This document shows positions 34,301-46,595 of a stretch of 64,000 nt of DNA, piece after piece. Position numbers and translations under genes: made by a program. The DNA is from Litoditis marina (Eukaryota > Nematoda > Chromadorea > Rhabditida > Rhabditidae), in assembly GCA_964036275.1 (NCBI GenBank), contig OZ038439.1, positions 11,116,904 through 11,180,903 on the forward strand, in the 5' to 3' direction. The notes under the pieces are model-generated. The model had not been told where the DNA came from. It was given only the letters and a program-made list of their open reading frames with translations, and did no database searches. How positions within the stretch are numbered: the first letter of the stretch is position 1; every line of letters starts with the position of its first letter.

Positions 34301-36757
34301 TAGTTTGGTCTCAGAAATATTGAACGCTATGAGATAGCGTTCACAGATTGAGATATGATTAAAAGGGGGGTCTGGGGGTCCACCCCCAGCTAGACGGGCG
34401 CGCGGCGGGAGCCGCGCGACCGGCTAGTCAGTATAAATAGATACGACTATAACATGGCAGCAATACTTACCAGTCGGACAGCTGGTGGCGTCTACTGGGA
34501 GGTACTCATGGGCTTGAACGCGAACTTTGTGGTTGTGAATGGTATCCTGTAAGTTGGGTCAACTAAAGTTGAAATATCAAAGCTTGCGACTCAGTGCTCC
34601 CGAAAATGATTGAGGTCTAATTCTAAGCTCGCATCATTTTTGTTCAATTTTTTCTCAAAATCGGAAAATTATAACTGGAAAATTATAACAATCCAGGTGT
34701 TCAGTGACCTAGTACATATTTGTTACACTTAACTCACAGCTATTAGTTCAACGATTCGCTGTCCTATTACCTAGAACAAAAAAAATGTCCTATTACCTAG
34801 AACAAAAGTATCACAATGAGTTTGCACAGTATTCTCTTCCACTACAATTCTCGAGTAATACCTTTGTTTCACGTATACATTTGATAGAATTGATCGATTG
34901 CCGTATTCTGTAGCAGAGTTCGTTCTTCAGCGGATTTCATCATTTAATTTGTCCTCTTCACAATATGACGATCTCTCAAAAGCCGGTGTATGCTGCCCTA
35001 CCCCGCTGTCTTCAAAGTTTGATCCAGTCGCTTTTCGATCAAAACTCGTAAACAACGGCATACTCCGAGATGAAACTACAATAGATCAAACTACCCTTTA
35101 GAACTCGTTGTTCAGTAGTGCAGGTAATGAGTAAGACATCAATGTTATTCGTAACCGCATGTGTTGTGTGTTACAATAATTGTATCATTCCTAGCAAAAC
35201 AAATTGCAACTCACACTTCCGTCCAGGTTCCAGTAAGAATGATTCGTCAGATTCAAAACACCCGGTTGTTTACAAGTGGCGAAGTGCTCCACTACCAGCT
35301 GATTCCTGTCGTTAACAGTGTACGTGACCTAAAATCAGAGATCAAAAACCAAATACATTCAATGTTAGCTGGAGCACAGAAATTGAAGCCTAGAGAAAAA
35401 CCTCAGATTATTAACTTTTCTGGAGATTTAATTTTTTTTCATGGACTCGTTTTCTGGAGACAGACAAAACCAGTTTACACAGTTCACAAGTTCGGTCGGA
35501 GAATCAGAGCAATGTAAAACTTTTTTGCGATTGATTTTCGTTGTAAATGAAGAAATCGAAAACTGCCACTACATCGATATGAGCATCTCCCGGTAGACCA
35601 TCAATAGATTCATCAGAGTCTATGCGAAACGTGGCAGAGGTGGTGGATCTACGCACCAGCTCCCAGTCGCGCTGAAATAAACTCATCCACTACCTTCATT
35701 TTATTATATTTCCTTCCATGGTTCTTAGGTTATTGAAGTAGCTATTTCAGAAAAGAGAACAATGACAACGACCGTTTGACATCTTCGGCTATTCGTCAAT
35801 CGCCAACTACAACGTGTTGTGGCCTGCTGGAGCTATTTATCAAAACCACAACGTTGCGAGGAGAAATAGTGAAACGTTTCACTCGGCACGGCAAAAAGTC
35901 GATTTGCACTTTCGTCACACCCAACGACACGTATGACTAAAACATTCATTCCTACGGCCTCGGTCTGAAAAACTACATCTTACAACCAACCAGAAAAACT
36001 AAGCAGAAATCAGTTAGTAAGATGCCTAGAAAGGATAACACTGCTTCACCATTGAATACAATAACCAAGAAAACAGATGCAAACACGCTAGAGGAAACTA
36101 ACCAGTGCAATTCCGCCCGGTCCGCTGTGCAGATTGTGTGGCGGATTGTTGACTGGCAACGTGTACTCTTTGTCGTGAAACACGAATGTTCCGTTTCTGA
36201 TCCGGTTGCAAACCCGTCCCACCGTCCGACCGAGGTTGGCGCTATCCTTTTTGTATTCTAGAAAAAACATAGCAAACATGAAAGAGTCATTCTAACGGTA
36301 CAATCATACACTAAACATCGGTTTCTGGTGTTAACATGATTGACATAGTCTATTCAGGGAGTTCCAATGTTGATCCTACAGAGAAAAACGAGTGACGTGA
36401 CATGGCTAGGTCAGTTTTTCAAATACTCTACTAGCTAATCTACAGCGAAACCTGACGCGTCAGCAGAATGCATGTTCAAAATAGAAGCGAGAGTGGAACG
36501 CTACATCGTCTACTTTTCACTAAGTGTGTATTCGGATCACATGCGTTACAGTCAAGGTTCAAAACATGCATAGTAAATGTAGATTGAACTACAAACCACA
36601 AAAGTAACCCACCGTCCACAGTATCAAATCCTAGCACACAGTTAGTGGGATTTCCTTCTTTATCCGGGAAATAGAGAGCAACCAGTGAAGCGCCGTAGCT
36701 GGAAAGCACAGCTCGCAAACCGCCCGCGATACCGATTTCGATGAACTCGTCGCACAT
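31348..36757 (-). CDS. Aldose 1-epimerase (galactose mutarotase), 8 exons, 326 aa
   Basis: Exons: 36757-36613, 36257-36103, 35671-35573, 35328-35215, 34546-34471, 32716-32572, 32244-32076, 31425-31348; all phases agree, stop TGA. The enzyme interconverts alpha- and beta-anomers of aldoses such as galactose, feeding the Leloir pathway; no signal peptide, so cytosolic. Family landmarks in order: GRTVGRVCNRI (sugar-binding Arg/Asn), NNPPHNLHSGPGGI (His in the LHxG motif; usual form LHGG), LPGDAHIDVTYTV, LTNHSYWNLDGS (catalytic His in NHSY), YLPVDATSCPTGAQLSV, GISMSISTSYPAIHLYGG, and GLAIEPQFHSAAVNYPNFP (catalytic Glu of EPQ). Length is normal for the family. The ATG directly follows TTTTCAG, consistent with a trans-splice acceptor. 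Intron 5 (1,754 bp) carries a tandem duplication and a Helitron-like end; otherwise the gene looks intact. Confidence 0.94.
31660..32036. repeat. Low-complexity TTTCGA repeat in mutarotase intron 7
   Basis: Iterated TTTCGATTTTCGA-like motifs on the plus strand, ending CCAATCCCAACAACCCTA; same style and AGGGTTGTT edge as the array at 12120-12290. Confidence 0.6.
33105..33692. repeat. ~300-bp diverged tandem duplication
   Basis: Both copies share CTCACTTTTTTTTG, then GATTTATTGATTTT, GAAAAAACGATGA, GTACCATTTATCGATT and TTTGAAAAAAATTTAGAA. They start near 33105 and 33405, in mutarotase intron 5. Confidence 0.75.
33720..34427 (+). mobile_element. Helitron-like non-autonomous element (3' end clear, 5' end uncertain)
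   Basis: The 3' end has GC-rich hairpins CTGGGGG-TCCA-CCCCCAG (34371-34389) and CGCGCGGC-GGGA-GCCGCGCG (34400-34419), followed by CTAG then T at 34424-34428, as in Helitron termini (hairpin, CTRR, insertion before T). No rolling-circle transposase frame exists here. The left end is a guess; only the terminus is well supported. Confidence 0.5.
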
Positions 36758-39502
36758 CTGAAAATTTGTAGATTGAAAAGTTATTATGTTGTGAATAATT
36801 TGTATAATCAGGGAACAAATCAAAAGCAAAAAAGTACATATAATGCAAATATCTAGTAAACCAGACAATATTGCATTGGAACTGAGTAAATATAAATGGC
36901 TGTCACACTTTGGAGTACGAAAAAATCCATGAAACTTTGTCGCAAGTTTTTGGGTATTCCGTACCGCGATCAATACAGGAAAGTTTCAGAAGAAGTATTT
37001 GGATCATGATAAAATAGATATTCGTACAACTATTCAAAAAAGTGACGTGAGTAAATGAAAATTGTTCTATCACTCATTCCTAGAAACGTACCGTACAGTC
37101 AGTTAACATCTCAAGTGAGTCTTTTTCTAAGAACAAAAGTTGGTAACTAAAATTATAGTAAAAACAGTGCGGATAGTGTTTAGGAGAATGCGTGAATCAT
37201 GAACTGTTGACAATTCTGACGTTACGCGTTTATCGGATACTAGCTTGACAGATTTTTTTCAAATTGTGGATTAAAATCGTGAGAATCGAAAGAGTTGAAC
37301 ACTCGAAAATATATATTGTTAAGTTCAGCAACATAAAGATGTTCAAGAATGAACTATTTTGAAGTTGCTCTCTCGTGGAATGAGAAGTGACTTTCAATTT
37401 TCAAATTTGACATGAAAATAACTTTGTTAATGGGCAACAAATTGAATAAATATGTCGATGAATTGGAGGAACTGGGAGAAAATAACATGAGTGGATGAAT
37501 TTTGGATCGATTGAATCGTCCGTGCAAAATTTAAATAAAATTTATATTGATGTTCTATAATCAGGGCGAGATTGTGAATGAAAACTCGATATTCAAAGTA
37601 ATCGGATGAAGATCACATCTCTCTGAGAAAACAAAGAGAAACAGTCGATAGCACATGTCCACTTTTTGTGTGTAAAACGTCATTTTCTAGCGGTAGATAT
37701 GTCAATATGTCGAGAGAAATTGATTAATTGCCAATAGGTGAACGGCAGCAAATGTTTAGCGTAAATAATAATAATTTATTCATCTGAATCTTAACAAAAT
37801 TAGAGATTGCCTTATTAGAGAAAGAGAAAAGAAATGAAAACAGTTTCCGTTCTGTGCAATATGAATGATAAGAATTGATGGAATGTCAAACAGTATTAAA
37901 TGTTTCTAGTTACGTGGTGAGTTTTAGTTCAAAAGTATATAGCGAGCTTTTTCCAGTACAACTTGGCAATTTTTATGCTGTTCATCGCGCCTGGTTCAAA
38001 TGTTATTATGGGCGAAATATCTTTAGATCACTCAGCGAAAGAAAAACAAACTATGCAGCAGATGACCAAAACAGCTAGAGTTGTAGAAAATGGAGCATTT
38101 CGCTAGCAGCCAACAACACGGCCTCGAGCGAAATAAGTAAGTGAATGCAATAAATCTAATTTCCAATGTCATCCGGTCTGTAGTGATGCGATGTTCAGAG
38201 AAACAAATAGCAAATTCTCATAAGCACGTAAACTGTTGAGCAAACAAACTAATGAACTAACACACACTGCTTTCCTATGTTGTACTACTGAAATCAAACA
38301 GATAGTCAACTCTTAACTCACACGCTGTCTGAGTATTGGAGAATGAAGTTACCTCACACAAAATACGTGAATCAATGGGTAAAATATGGAAACAAACGTG
38401 GTAAACTAATAGTTTCTGAATGTCTGCTCACTCAACAAAATTCAAAACTGAAAACATTGTTTGACAAAAGACGAAATTGAGTGATTGAAAGTTGAAACAG
38501 CTAAGAAAAGTTTTAAAAAAAAACGTAGACGTTCACTAAGAAAACAGATAATAGGGCCAAGAAAACTATTCGGAAACCCGAAACACGTAAAAAAAAATAA
38601 AATTAACTCACACAGGATGTAATTGAGAAAACGTTGTGTTAAAACACTTGTACTCTAATAGAGCCCACGTTTTGCGTGACAAAGTTAGATGACTACAAGG
38701 AGAGTTGATGTTGTATAGATAATATAAAGAAGTCATGTAAAAAAGATGTTGCAAAAGTAAGTAGAAAGGAGGCAATGTTGTGTCCATCAGCCAGAAAATC
38801 AATGGCTAGCCCAAACAGAAAACAACACTCTCTCACTACAACACATCAAACGACGCGAGAGGTCTTATTAGCAGTAATAACGCGAATTATAAAAACTACG
38901 CAGCTGCAAACTCTTGTTTTTGTAGTTTGATTTTCTGTATTCAAATTATTCTGTGTTGAGCATACAACTCAACACTGTTTACGTCTATTATTGAGGTTCT
39001 TATCAAAGCAAGCCTATACGCTAAATATTTCTATATCCGGTTGTATTTGTAGTTTGATCCAGATGTTTTCTAGTGAAAAATCTGAAACTGTGATGTTAAC
39101 CTTTAGCATGAACAAAAAAGCCTCAACAGCATTTGAGTCTTTGATGGGATTGAAGAAAACAGTTATTTTCAACTACAAGAAAAGAGTTTAGCTAAACCTA
39201 TTATTAATTATTGATTAAATTGATAGAAAATTTGAAAACATAACGTTGTCAGTTTCGATAGTTTTAGGCATTCGTGCAATTATTGAATTCCAGATTCAGA
39301 TAAATAAGCGGATTTGCTCTGTCTGTCAAAATGTGACCTTTATCAGCAGACAATTATTCTTCGCACTATAAATACTAAGAGGTGTTATCGCCCGTGTAGA
39401 TATGATAATAAGTGCCCTATAATAAATCATGAAAAGAAATATTAAATGATGAATTATCTAGGTTTCGTTATTTTGAGAGAAAGCCAATCCAATTCATGTT
39501 TC

Positions 39503-39576
39503 CTGTGTTTATAGTTTGATTCCGTGATTTTTCGCGAAATGTCTAAATTTACTGTCTCGATATCAAACTACAATAA
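39503..39576. mobile_element. TAGTTTGATC foldback, copy
   Basis: TGTTTATAGTTTGATTCC pairs with GATATCAAACTACAATAAA about 45 bp later. It belongs to the short foldback family common between 39 and 55 kb. Confidence 0.5.
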
Positions 39577-39659
39577 ATAATTGATCACCCCTATGTAATT
39601 GAACGAAATAGTTCAGTACAATGTGAGAAAGAATAGAATACACATATACTTTTAGTCGA

Positions 39660-39762
39660 TTGCATAGTCACATTATTCTAAACACAGCCGAGCTCAGAAA
39701 CGTGCAATGACGAAGTGCACGACACCTCATCAGAATGCTAAATTCACGTGACTATTCAATTC
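39660..39762 (-). mobile_element. AGTCACGTGA-type foldback MITE, copy 3 (inverted)
   Basis: Reverse complement of the family core: AATGACGAAGTGCACGACAC, CTCATCAGAATGCT and TTCACGTGACTATTC. Confidence 0.65.
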
Positions 39763-40109
39763 ACTTCAAGTATACCCTCGACATTACACGATGAATTCAA
39801 CGTGGCTAACCATATTTGTATAGCAGCGGAAAGCACAAAAAGAAAGAAGAAAAACATACAGTCTTTGTCGAGTTTCATCATTTTTTGGATGGCCAAGCCT
39901 TTAATATCATAACCAAACCCCGCTGATTGATCAATTATTCAAAAAAGTATTATGTAATTACATGCTCTGTACGCTAGTTTCTAGTCGATGACGTTTCACG
40001 AATACAATTATAGGACAATAGGAATGCTCACAAAATAAACTTGTATATGTCTTTAAGTCCACATTTACCGGACATAAATGTACTTTGGTCTAGTTACCGC
40101 GGAAAAATA

Positions 40110-40216
40110 GCGCATAAGAGAAACTGATGGTATTTTTATTCGAGAATTTGACGGAAAGTCGACCGGCCGCACAAATGTACTTTTTGTTCCAGATCTTCGT
40201 ACTATCATTCAGAAGG
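40110..40216 (+). other. Orphan open segment followed by a splice donor
   Basis: After an in-frame TAG the plus strand reads ETDGIFIREFDGKSTGRTN, then VLFVPDLRTIIQK, and meets a GTTAGT donor-like site. No partner exon or known domain found. Could be a relic exon of a mobile element; low confidence. Confidence 0.25.
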
Positions 40217-40539
40217 TTAGTGAGATATTTTAACTTGTGCGTCTTCCATCAATGGCATGTCCTCGTTCACAACATAATTTAGGATTACATTACTGATCAA
40301 TTTGTGTAATTTGTGAAGAACAGTTTCATCATAAACGGCTACCTTAGTTATTTACGGCCGTTCTCAAGATATTTGCCATTTACGTTGTGTTTCTATCCTG
40401 AACAACGGCGATTTGCCTTTTACGGAAGATTGCGTACTTTCTTTGTCAAATTAAAAAAACCACTGTGTGAACATATTTTATACCCATCTTCATTCATATC
40501 AAACTATGAAATGTTCACCCGTCAATCAATATATTCTGT

Positions 40540-43500
40540 TCAGAACTGACGTACGCTGTACCATGGATCTATCACGTGTAGGGCGGGGCAATATCGGTGA
40601 ACCTGGAAATTACCAACTTTGTAACAGTCTTTCTTTAAAAATTGAAAATTCACCGAAAAAACATGTAATATGAAAGAACTTTTTGATAATCAAAATCAGT
40701 CATTTTTCTATAAGCTCTTCTTTCCAATATAGTATCTTATTTTTCTGACCCCCATTTGCACAACATGGGACCTGAGGTTACCCCTGGATACGTAGAAAAT
40801 AGGTGCAATGTAGTAGGTGGATAGATATATGATAACAATAGAAGAGAAATTGCTCAATTAGAAAATTAGGTGCCACTTGAAATTTTTTCGAACCTCCGCA
40901 CATAATTATCTAATACCATCGAAAAGTCTTGACAATAGATATTTTTGTTTCAATTGGTAAAATAGTTACCTTTAATACCGCTTCTTCTATCATAGTAGTC
41001 AGGGTGCACTCTCTAGCGCAGACGGGACAGATCTTGAGAAGTTGCATCAGCGGTTCAGGCTCCACCATGAACTCTCTGTAGTCAAATGGATCGTCGTCGG
41101 AATCATCAACTTCTGGTGTGATTTCAGTCGAATTTTGTTTTGATTCGATTTGAAGTGCATCTTCGGCAAAATCATCAACTTCCGATTTGACTTCATTCAC
41201 ATTTTGATTTGATTCCATCTGAATTGCATCTTCGGCAAAATCATCAACCTCTGTTTTGACACCAGATTGAGTACCATCCACAGCCGACACCATGAGATCT
41301 TCTGCATGTAGATCAATGCGTGGTTCGGGGGAGGCAGAAATCTGAAACACTCTAATGAAAATTTCATGGAGTTAAACAAAGCGTTGTTGTAGTTTGCTCT
41401 CAAGTGCATTGTTTACCAATTCAGACCGAAACGCAATACGATCAAACTACAAACACAGCGGAAGAAAACCACATACACCGTGTTGGCCGGCTTTAGAAAA
41501 AGCAAATAACCTAATACGATTCTAGTGAGCGTTTTCTACAGTATCCAGTATCTGAAATAAAAGAATCTAGCAAATATGTTATTTTAATTCATGAACTCAC
41601 AGCATAATCCTCCATTTCCGTGTTGTCGCTTTCAGAGTCCAGATCATACATTAAGAATTTGACGGGTCTGCGGGCTTGATCATCAGTACTATTGTCAGGC
41701 GTGAAACATTTCTATAAAATAATACTCAATTTTAGTACAGAAACATCAGAAATTTCTATAAGCATTTTTGCTGCATGCTCATTCAATTTTCCAATTACAT
41801 GTGTAAACAGTTGCGATAGAAAGAGAGTTTTTAGGCTTCCATCAACAAAGTTTACTGTGAGAACGAATCGAAAATTTTCAGTTTTTGGAGTGACCAACCT
41901 TTATTATACTTTAAACTCGAGCCACGCCATAAATTCACAAATATGCCATTCGGGAGTCAAACTACAAGCACAAGAGAAACAGAAAAAAACCAAGAACAAG
42001 AATGAATATTGTCTGACCTTGGACGGTACGGCCTCATTTTTCAGGAATATTCGTCCATCTCGTCTCACTTTGAAATCTGACGCAGGGAAATGATACCGAC
42101 AGATGAATCTTTTCGACGGTTCCACGTTTTCAAGAACAGATTCCAACGCAGTGATCTCTTCACTGTTCTCAGAAAGAGATCGAATCCATTTTTGACACCG
42201 TTTCTGGGCTTTCGCAAAAGCAACACATTCGGATTTATCCAGTTCATTGTGGCAAATAATGCACTCCATTCTCGAGTTGAGTTTCCTCACGGAATGGTAC
42301 ACGTTTCCACGTGGCTCGATCTCGTCCTGTAAAATCATTAACTCAGTTTAATGGCAGGAAGACTACCGTATTAGGTGTGACCATAGCGAAGTTGTAGTTT
42401 GAACTAGATACACGAATTTCAACGAAAGAATTGAGATCAAACAATGAACACAGCAGAACAGAGCAAAAACATCGTATTGATACTATTTAAGAAAAACGGA
42501 GCCTTCAACTCTATTAGAAATTGTGTCTAGTAAGGTTCTAGTAGTTATTTTCTCCAGTATCTAGCAACGTCATTAATGAATTGTAGCGAATGTATTACTG
42601 GAAAGTATAAACTTACATCAGAATCATCCCATTCCGTGACGTCACTATCAGAGTCCAGTTCATACGTTAGGGGTTTGAACTTTCTGCAGGCATCAGCATC
42701 AATAACACGCGTGAAACATTTCTAAAACATATTCAATTTCTTTTGAAAAATACCAGAAATCTTTATGAACTTTATCTGTTTTGTTTTTTTATGATAGCGC
42801 GATTGCTTTGGCACCAGATTGAGATCAGGGTCTATTGGTGGAAATGAGAGAATGAAATTATTGGAAAATTTCCCTTTGACACGCCATAAATTTCAAGTTC
42901 CCACCGAAAAATCATGAAATTAAACTACAAACACAACGGGATTAAGCTACATAAATTGTAGCAGAGATGGAACAATAGAAAAACAGAAAAGAAAAATATA
43001 TTATCTAACCTTGGAAGGAACAGCTTCCTTTCTTACATTTTGTTTGCCATTACTATTCGTGAAGAAATCAGTAGCAAGGAAATGATACCGACAAATAAAT
43101 CTTTTTGTCGGGTCCAAGTTTTGCAGAACAGATTCCAACGCAGAAAACTCCTCTTTGTCCTCAGCTATAGATTGCATCCATTTTTGACATCTTTTCTTGG
43201 ATTTCACAAAAGTAATACACTCAGATCTGTCGAGTTTGTTGTGGCATACAATGCACGTGACGGTCCAGTGGCTATGGTTCACTGGAGGGTACACGTTTTC
43301 ACGTGGCTCACTCTCGCCCTATAAAATCATTAGTTTTTGCGGCGGTAAAAATGTGCATTAGCTGGTGAATTTCACGTACGATATATACTAGCAGCAAAAT
43401 GAATACTCACGTAAAGTCAGTTATAATGAGGCGTCGTGCACTTTGTCATTGCACTTTTCTGAGTTCTGCTGTGCTCAACATGTTTCATGTGACTATGCAA

Positions 43501-44982
43501 TTGAAATGAAGCGTCGTAGGAGCTCATGACGTACTCACGAGAAAGTAAAGATTCGTACCGCTATGACAATTCTCATGGGTTTTCGCCGTGGAAAATCTGG
43601 TAGTAAGTTTTGCGGTAACGAACTCCGGACTGTACCCCCCTAAGTGTCATAATGCAAAGTACCTTCCTAGTCCCATATTTCAAAAACTAAACTTCTTTAT
43701 CTTTTAACAGAATATCAGAAAATATATGCATTAATATGAGACAATAGAAAATATATGGTCTAAATTTCCTCACCAGTTTTCATTTTTTCACTCAAATTTT
43801 CATTTTATTCACTCCAAACTGCAGTTATGCTGCTTCTGGGCGCGCCAGATTTGATAATAACACTTGGCTACCACCAACAGTCGACAACATAACCCCTTCA
43901 GATTTTAGATCAGTGTGAGGTTTCAGGATCTCAGCTGAGTTGTAAATTAAATTTGACGGGATAAAACTACAAACACCGTATCGACTTTCTTTTAAATAAT
44001 CAAACCCTAAAAGTCTATCAGAAACTGTGATGTTTGACCAGTTACGATTAAATAAAGTGTTTTCTTAGGTACCTAGGTACTCTAATGATATAATCTCGCA
44101 AATCTTATACCGAAATACATATTCTCACCTCAGAATCCTCCATTTTAGTTTCATCCGTATTAGAGGTGGTGCCATCATCTTCAGTACTACTAGCAAATAA
44201 TACGAAAGGTACCTTAATCACGATATTCAACGTTAAATCGAAAATATCATTGACTTCGGTAAACTCCAATTATTTCATATGCCTGTATCACGTATGATTT
44301 CTTAACTAAATCACGCGTAAAGCTTCCGTTGTAGTTTGGTGTCGATGAACTCTGAGATTTTTCCCCAACACGCGACTAGATCAAACTACAAACTAGAAGC
44401 TCAAACGAGAAGAGAAAGAAAAACCTCTGTAGAAGCTTTCTAAACTGAAGTTGAAGTTGGAACACTTAGAAAAAGCGAGGCCTTGGTTATTTCTCTCGAA
44501 TGATATTTAGGAATTGACCGAGTGTCCATTGCGGTTTGATCTTTCACACACCACACGTCTCACACGTCATTATTCACAAGTTTCTACCAAAAAGCAACAG
44601 AATCAAACTACAAACACAGAGAAAAACTGTTTTGGAAAGAGAAAAACATCCGAGTGAAAATGAGAAAGTAGTCAAATTGTCGAACCTTTGATGGTACAGC
44701 TTCCGCTTTCAGCATATATCTATCATCAGATTTCATGAAGAAATCCGACGGTAGGAAATGGTACCGACAAATGAATCTTTTTGTCGGCCCCAAAGTTGGC
44801 AGAAGAGATTCGAATTCGGTCTTTTCCTTCTCGTTCTCAGCAATCGATTCTATCCACTTCTGACACCTGGCTTTGAGGTTCGAAAAAATATAACACTCGG
44901 ATTTGTCAAATTTGTTGTGGCATACAATACAAGCTACTTTCCAGCCAGAATGGTTTACTGAAGGATATAGGCTGGTGTCCAT
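40540..44982 (-). CDS. Triple THAP-like C2CH protein, proximal paralogue (8 exons, 549 aa)
   Basis: Exons: 44982-44686, 44212-44129, 43318-43010, 42721-42617, 42326-42018, 41711-41601, 41341-40970, 40602-40540; all internal phases are 0, stop TGA. Three ~100-residue THAP-like domains (exons 1, 3, 5) each show CxxC (ACIVCHNK; TCIVCHNK; ECIICHNE), a conserved RCQKW, then CRYHF (CxxH) and AVPSK. These are the C2CH zinc ligands, core Trp and AVPxx box of THAP-type DNA-binding fingers. Each is followed by an acidic linker exon; two of these begin KCFTP/KCFTR. Exon 7 has an acidic repeat (EVDDFAEDALQIESxQN) in two copies, then EPLMQLLKICPVCAREC; exon 8 adds VHRYCP, giving a CxxC...HxxC ending. A role as chromatin/DNA-binding regulator like worm LIN-15-type proteins is inference. 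Exon 2 uses a GATTAAG acceptor. A 5' leader exon part (44983-44997) follows CTTTCAG. Confidence 0.85.
41383..41459. mobile_element. TAGTTTGATC foldback, copy
   Basis: TTGTTGTAGTTTGCTCT and GATCAAACTACAAACACAGC face each other across ~40 bp, in the THAP gene intron between exons 6 and 7. Confidence 0.6.
43395..43507 (+). mobile_element. AGTCACGTGA-type foldback MITE, copy 4
   Basis: Core GAGGCGTCGTGCACTTTGTC, edges ACTCACGTAAAG and TTTCATGTGACTATGC. It lies in the intron between exons 2 and 3, as does copy 5 in the paralogous gene, so the insertion predates the gene duplication. Confidence 0.7.
44327..44394. mobile_element. TAGTTTGATC foldback, copy
   Basis: GTTGTAGTTTGGTGTCGAT faces GACTAGATCAAACTACAAAC; in the intron between exons 1 and 2. 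Confidence 0.6.
44529..44620. mobile_element. TAGTTTGATC foldback, copy
   Basis: TTGCGGTTTGATCTTTCACA faces AATCAAACTACAAACACAG. The paralogous intron has the same element at 55175-55249. Confidence 0.6.
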
Positions 44983-45147
44983 ACCTCTTGAATAAGACTG
45001 AAAGTAGAACAAAAGACGGACAACAGAACTAACTGATGGTGTTTCTTCATTTGTGAACGCTGGTATGTTTGATAGAAAACTACTATATGTGTAGCTGTTC
45101 CAAAGAAGGGCTCACATAGCGCGTTTACACACATTTTCACAGAAAGT

Positions 45148-45222
45148 TACAATGAGGGGATTCGAACCCGCGGGCAGTTAGTTGGGTGGAAATATAAACA
45201 CAGTGCCACTGCGCCACGAAAC
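45148..45222 (-). other. tRNA-like sequence upstream of the proximal THAP gene
   Basis: The minus strand reads GTGGCGCAGTGGCACTGTG (box A-like) and GGGTTCGAATCCCC (box B) with ~38 nt between. Its duplicate at 55990-56063 occupies the same place relative to the other THAP gene. Acceptor stem pairing is poor, so a pseudo-tRNA or tRNA-derived repeat is likeliest. Confidence 0.5.
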
Positions 45223-45364
45223 CAATGTTCACACTGCTCAGTAAGAAAATGTAGTGCAATCGCCACAAGGTTCACACTACAAATACGGATAAACCACGTT
45301 TTGAGTGACACATGCAAAATGAGTGGGCGACGATTCAGCTAAAACACTTCGAGCTTCTTCGAAA

Positions 45365-45520
45365 AACATTTGACCATGGCAAACCCAAATTTTGACCATG
45401 GCAAACCCAAATTTTGACCATGGCATGCGTACACGCTGCCATGGTCAAAAAATGGATTTGCCATGGTCAAATCATTTGGGTTTGCCATGGTCAAATTTTG
45501 GGTTTGCCATGGTCAAATTG
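45365..45520. repeat. Inverted array of CCATGG-centred 19-bp motifs (left subterminal)
   Basis: Three forward copies of TTGACCATGGCAAACCCA-like sequence are followed by four reverse copies around a GCATGCGTACACGCTGCC centre, so the region is a large imperfect palindrome. Candidate binding sites for the factor that mobilises the element. Confidence 0.8.
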
Positions 45521-46407
45521 AAAACAATCGAAAATACTGAATTTCACTCTTGATTTCGCTGATAAAGCCAAACAACAATTTATTTGTATTAACAAAACAG
45601 AATATAACGATCACACAATACCAACAAGTTGAACAAATAACAATTAGATAATAACTGAACATGCTGTAAAAAATACGAATCAAGATAAGTTTAATCAATA
45701 TTTGGTCGAACGTCTAATATGAAACTTGTTGGAAAGATCACATATTGACAAAATCATCAAGAACGTAGATAAAAAGGGGTCCAACAGAAAAGTGAAGGGG
45801 TTCAAATCGCTCTTGTTGCAAAAGTGAGGGGGGGGGGGCATCCATTCTGAGATCTGGTCTGAGATCAAGAACAAACGTGAATAGGGAACATAATGACTGT
45901 TGGACAGCTATGATGAACGGCGCCTACTTATGTGATGCACTCGCCCTTCTTTCCACATCAACTTTTTCACGTGAGACACTACTTTTCACAAGTGAAACGT
46001 GAAATCGAAAATCATCCATGAAAATGGATTAACACTAGCAAGTACAAAACCGTATGAGAGACATGTTTTTTATGTCGCTTTCGCTCCTTCTCTTCGTAAT
46101 TAATGAATAAATATATGTGTATCAATCGAGATCAGCAGAGAAGGGCGAGCGCAGCACCGTTCCAGCGACAAGAAACAGAATAGGCGTGAAGCCCCGGGAC
46201 CCGAACTGTTCCGTAGTTTAGACATGTTTTTAAATTTAGTCGAAATATTCGAAACTGCAGTTAACTACCCGTAATGTTAAACCCGTAACCAAGAGGCAAG
46301 ATAGTACAGGAGAAAACTACAAAGAAACAGTACAGGAGAAAACTACAAAGAAACCATCCAGTTGTCTACAACTACAGTATAATAAATGACAAAAACAATA
46401 CGATTGG

Positions 46408-46595
46408 TTAACAATCAAACCGTTGAGCAAAATCATGGATCCATTGAGCAACCGGCTCTTGCGTCACTTCACAAGGCCATTGGCGAAAATGCTTGATGCT
46501 TCCAATTTGTTCCGCGAAGGCGGCAGAGACGAGCGGACGGTCTACTTGGGAGACGGTGGTGGTAGTCAGAGCAAAGACCGGCAGGAGTCTGGACT
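46408..46595 (-). CDS. Probable 3'-terminal coding exon, unknown protein
   Basis: A TTTTTTCCAG acceptor precedes a 188-nt open frame (phase 1 entry) ending TAA at 46408. It reads SRLLPVFALTTTTVSQVDR early and QWPCEVTQEPVAQWIHDFAQ near the end. I found no upstream exon with certainty. It is downstream of, and on the same strand as, the membrane-tail exon at 47161-47271. Product unrecognised. Confidence 0.35.

Larger units (their letters stand above)
36758..40109. other. 3.3-kb intergenic region, no gene recognised
   Basis: Probably holds the promoter of the mutarotase gene at its left edge. It contains an AGTCACGTGA MITE (39660-39760) and TAGTTTGAT foldbacks near 39503-39575. Short open frames (e.g. 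37875-38078, 38991-39191) show no domain or conserved splice context. Confidence 0.5.

Noticed and set aside
40313..40673. Plus-strand frames antisense to the last THAP exon
   Set aside because: They overlap the conserved minus-strand terminal exon and are broken by the SINE in the paralogous copy.
41692..43324. Plus-strand frames across the THAP exons (e.g. 42090-42332, 43040-43324)
   Set aside because: Shadow frames of the minus-strand THAP-like exons.
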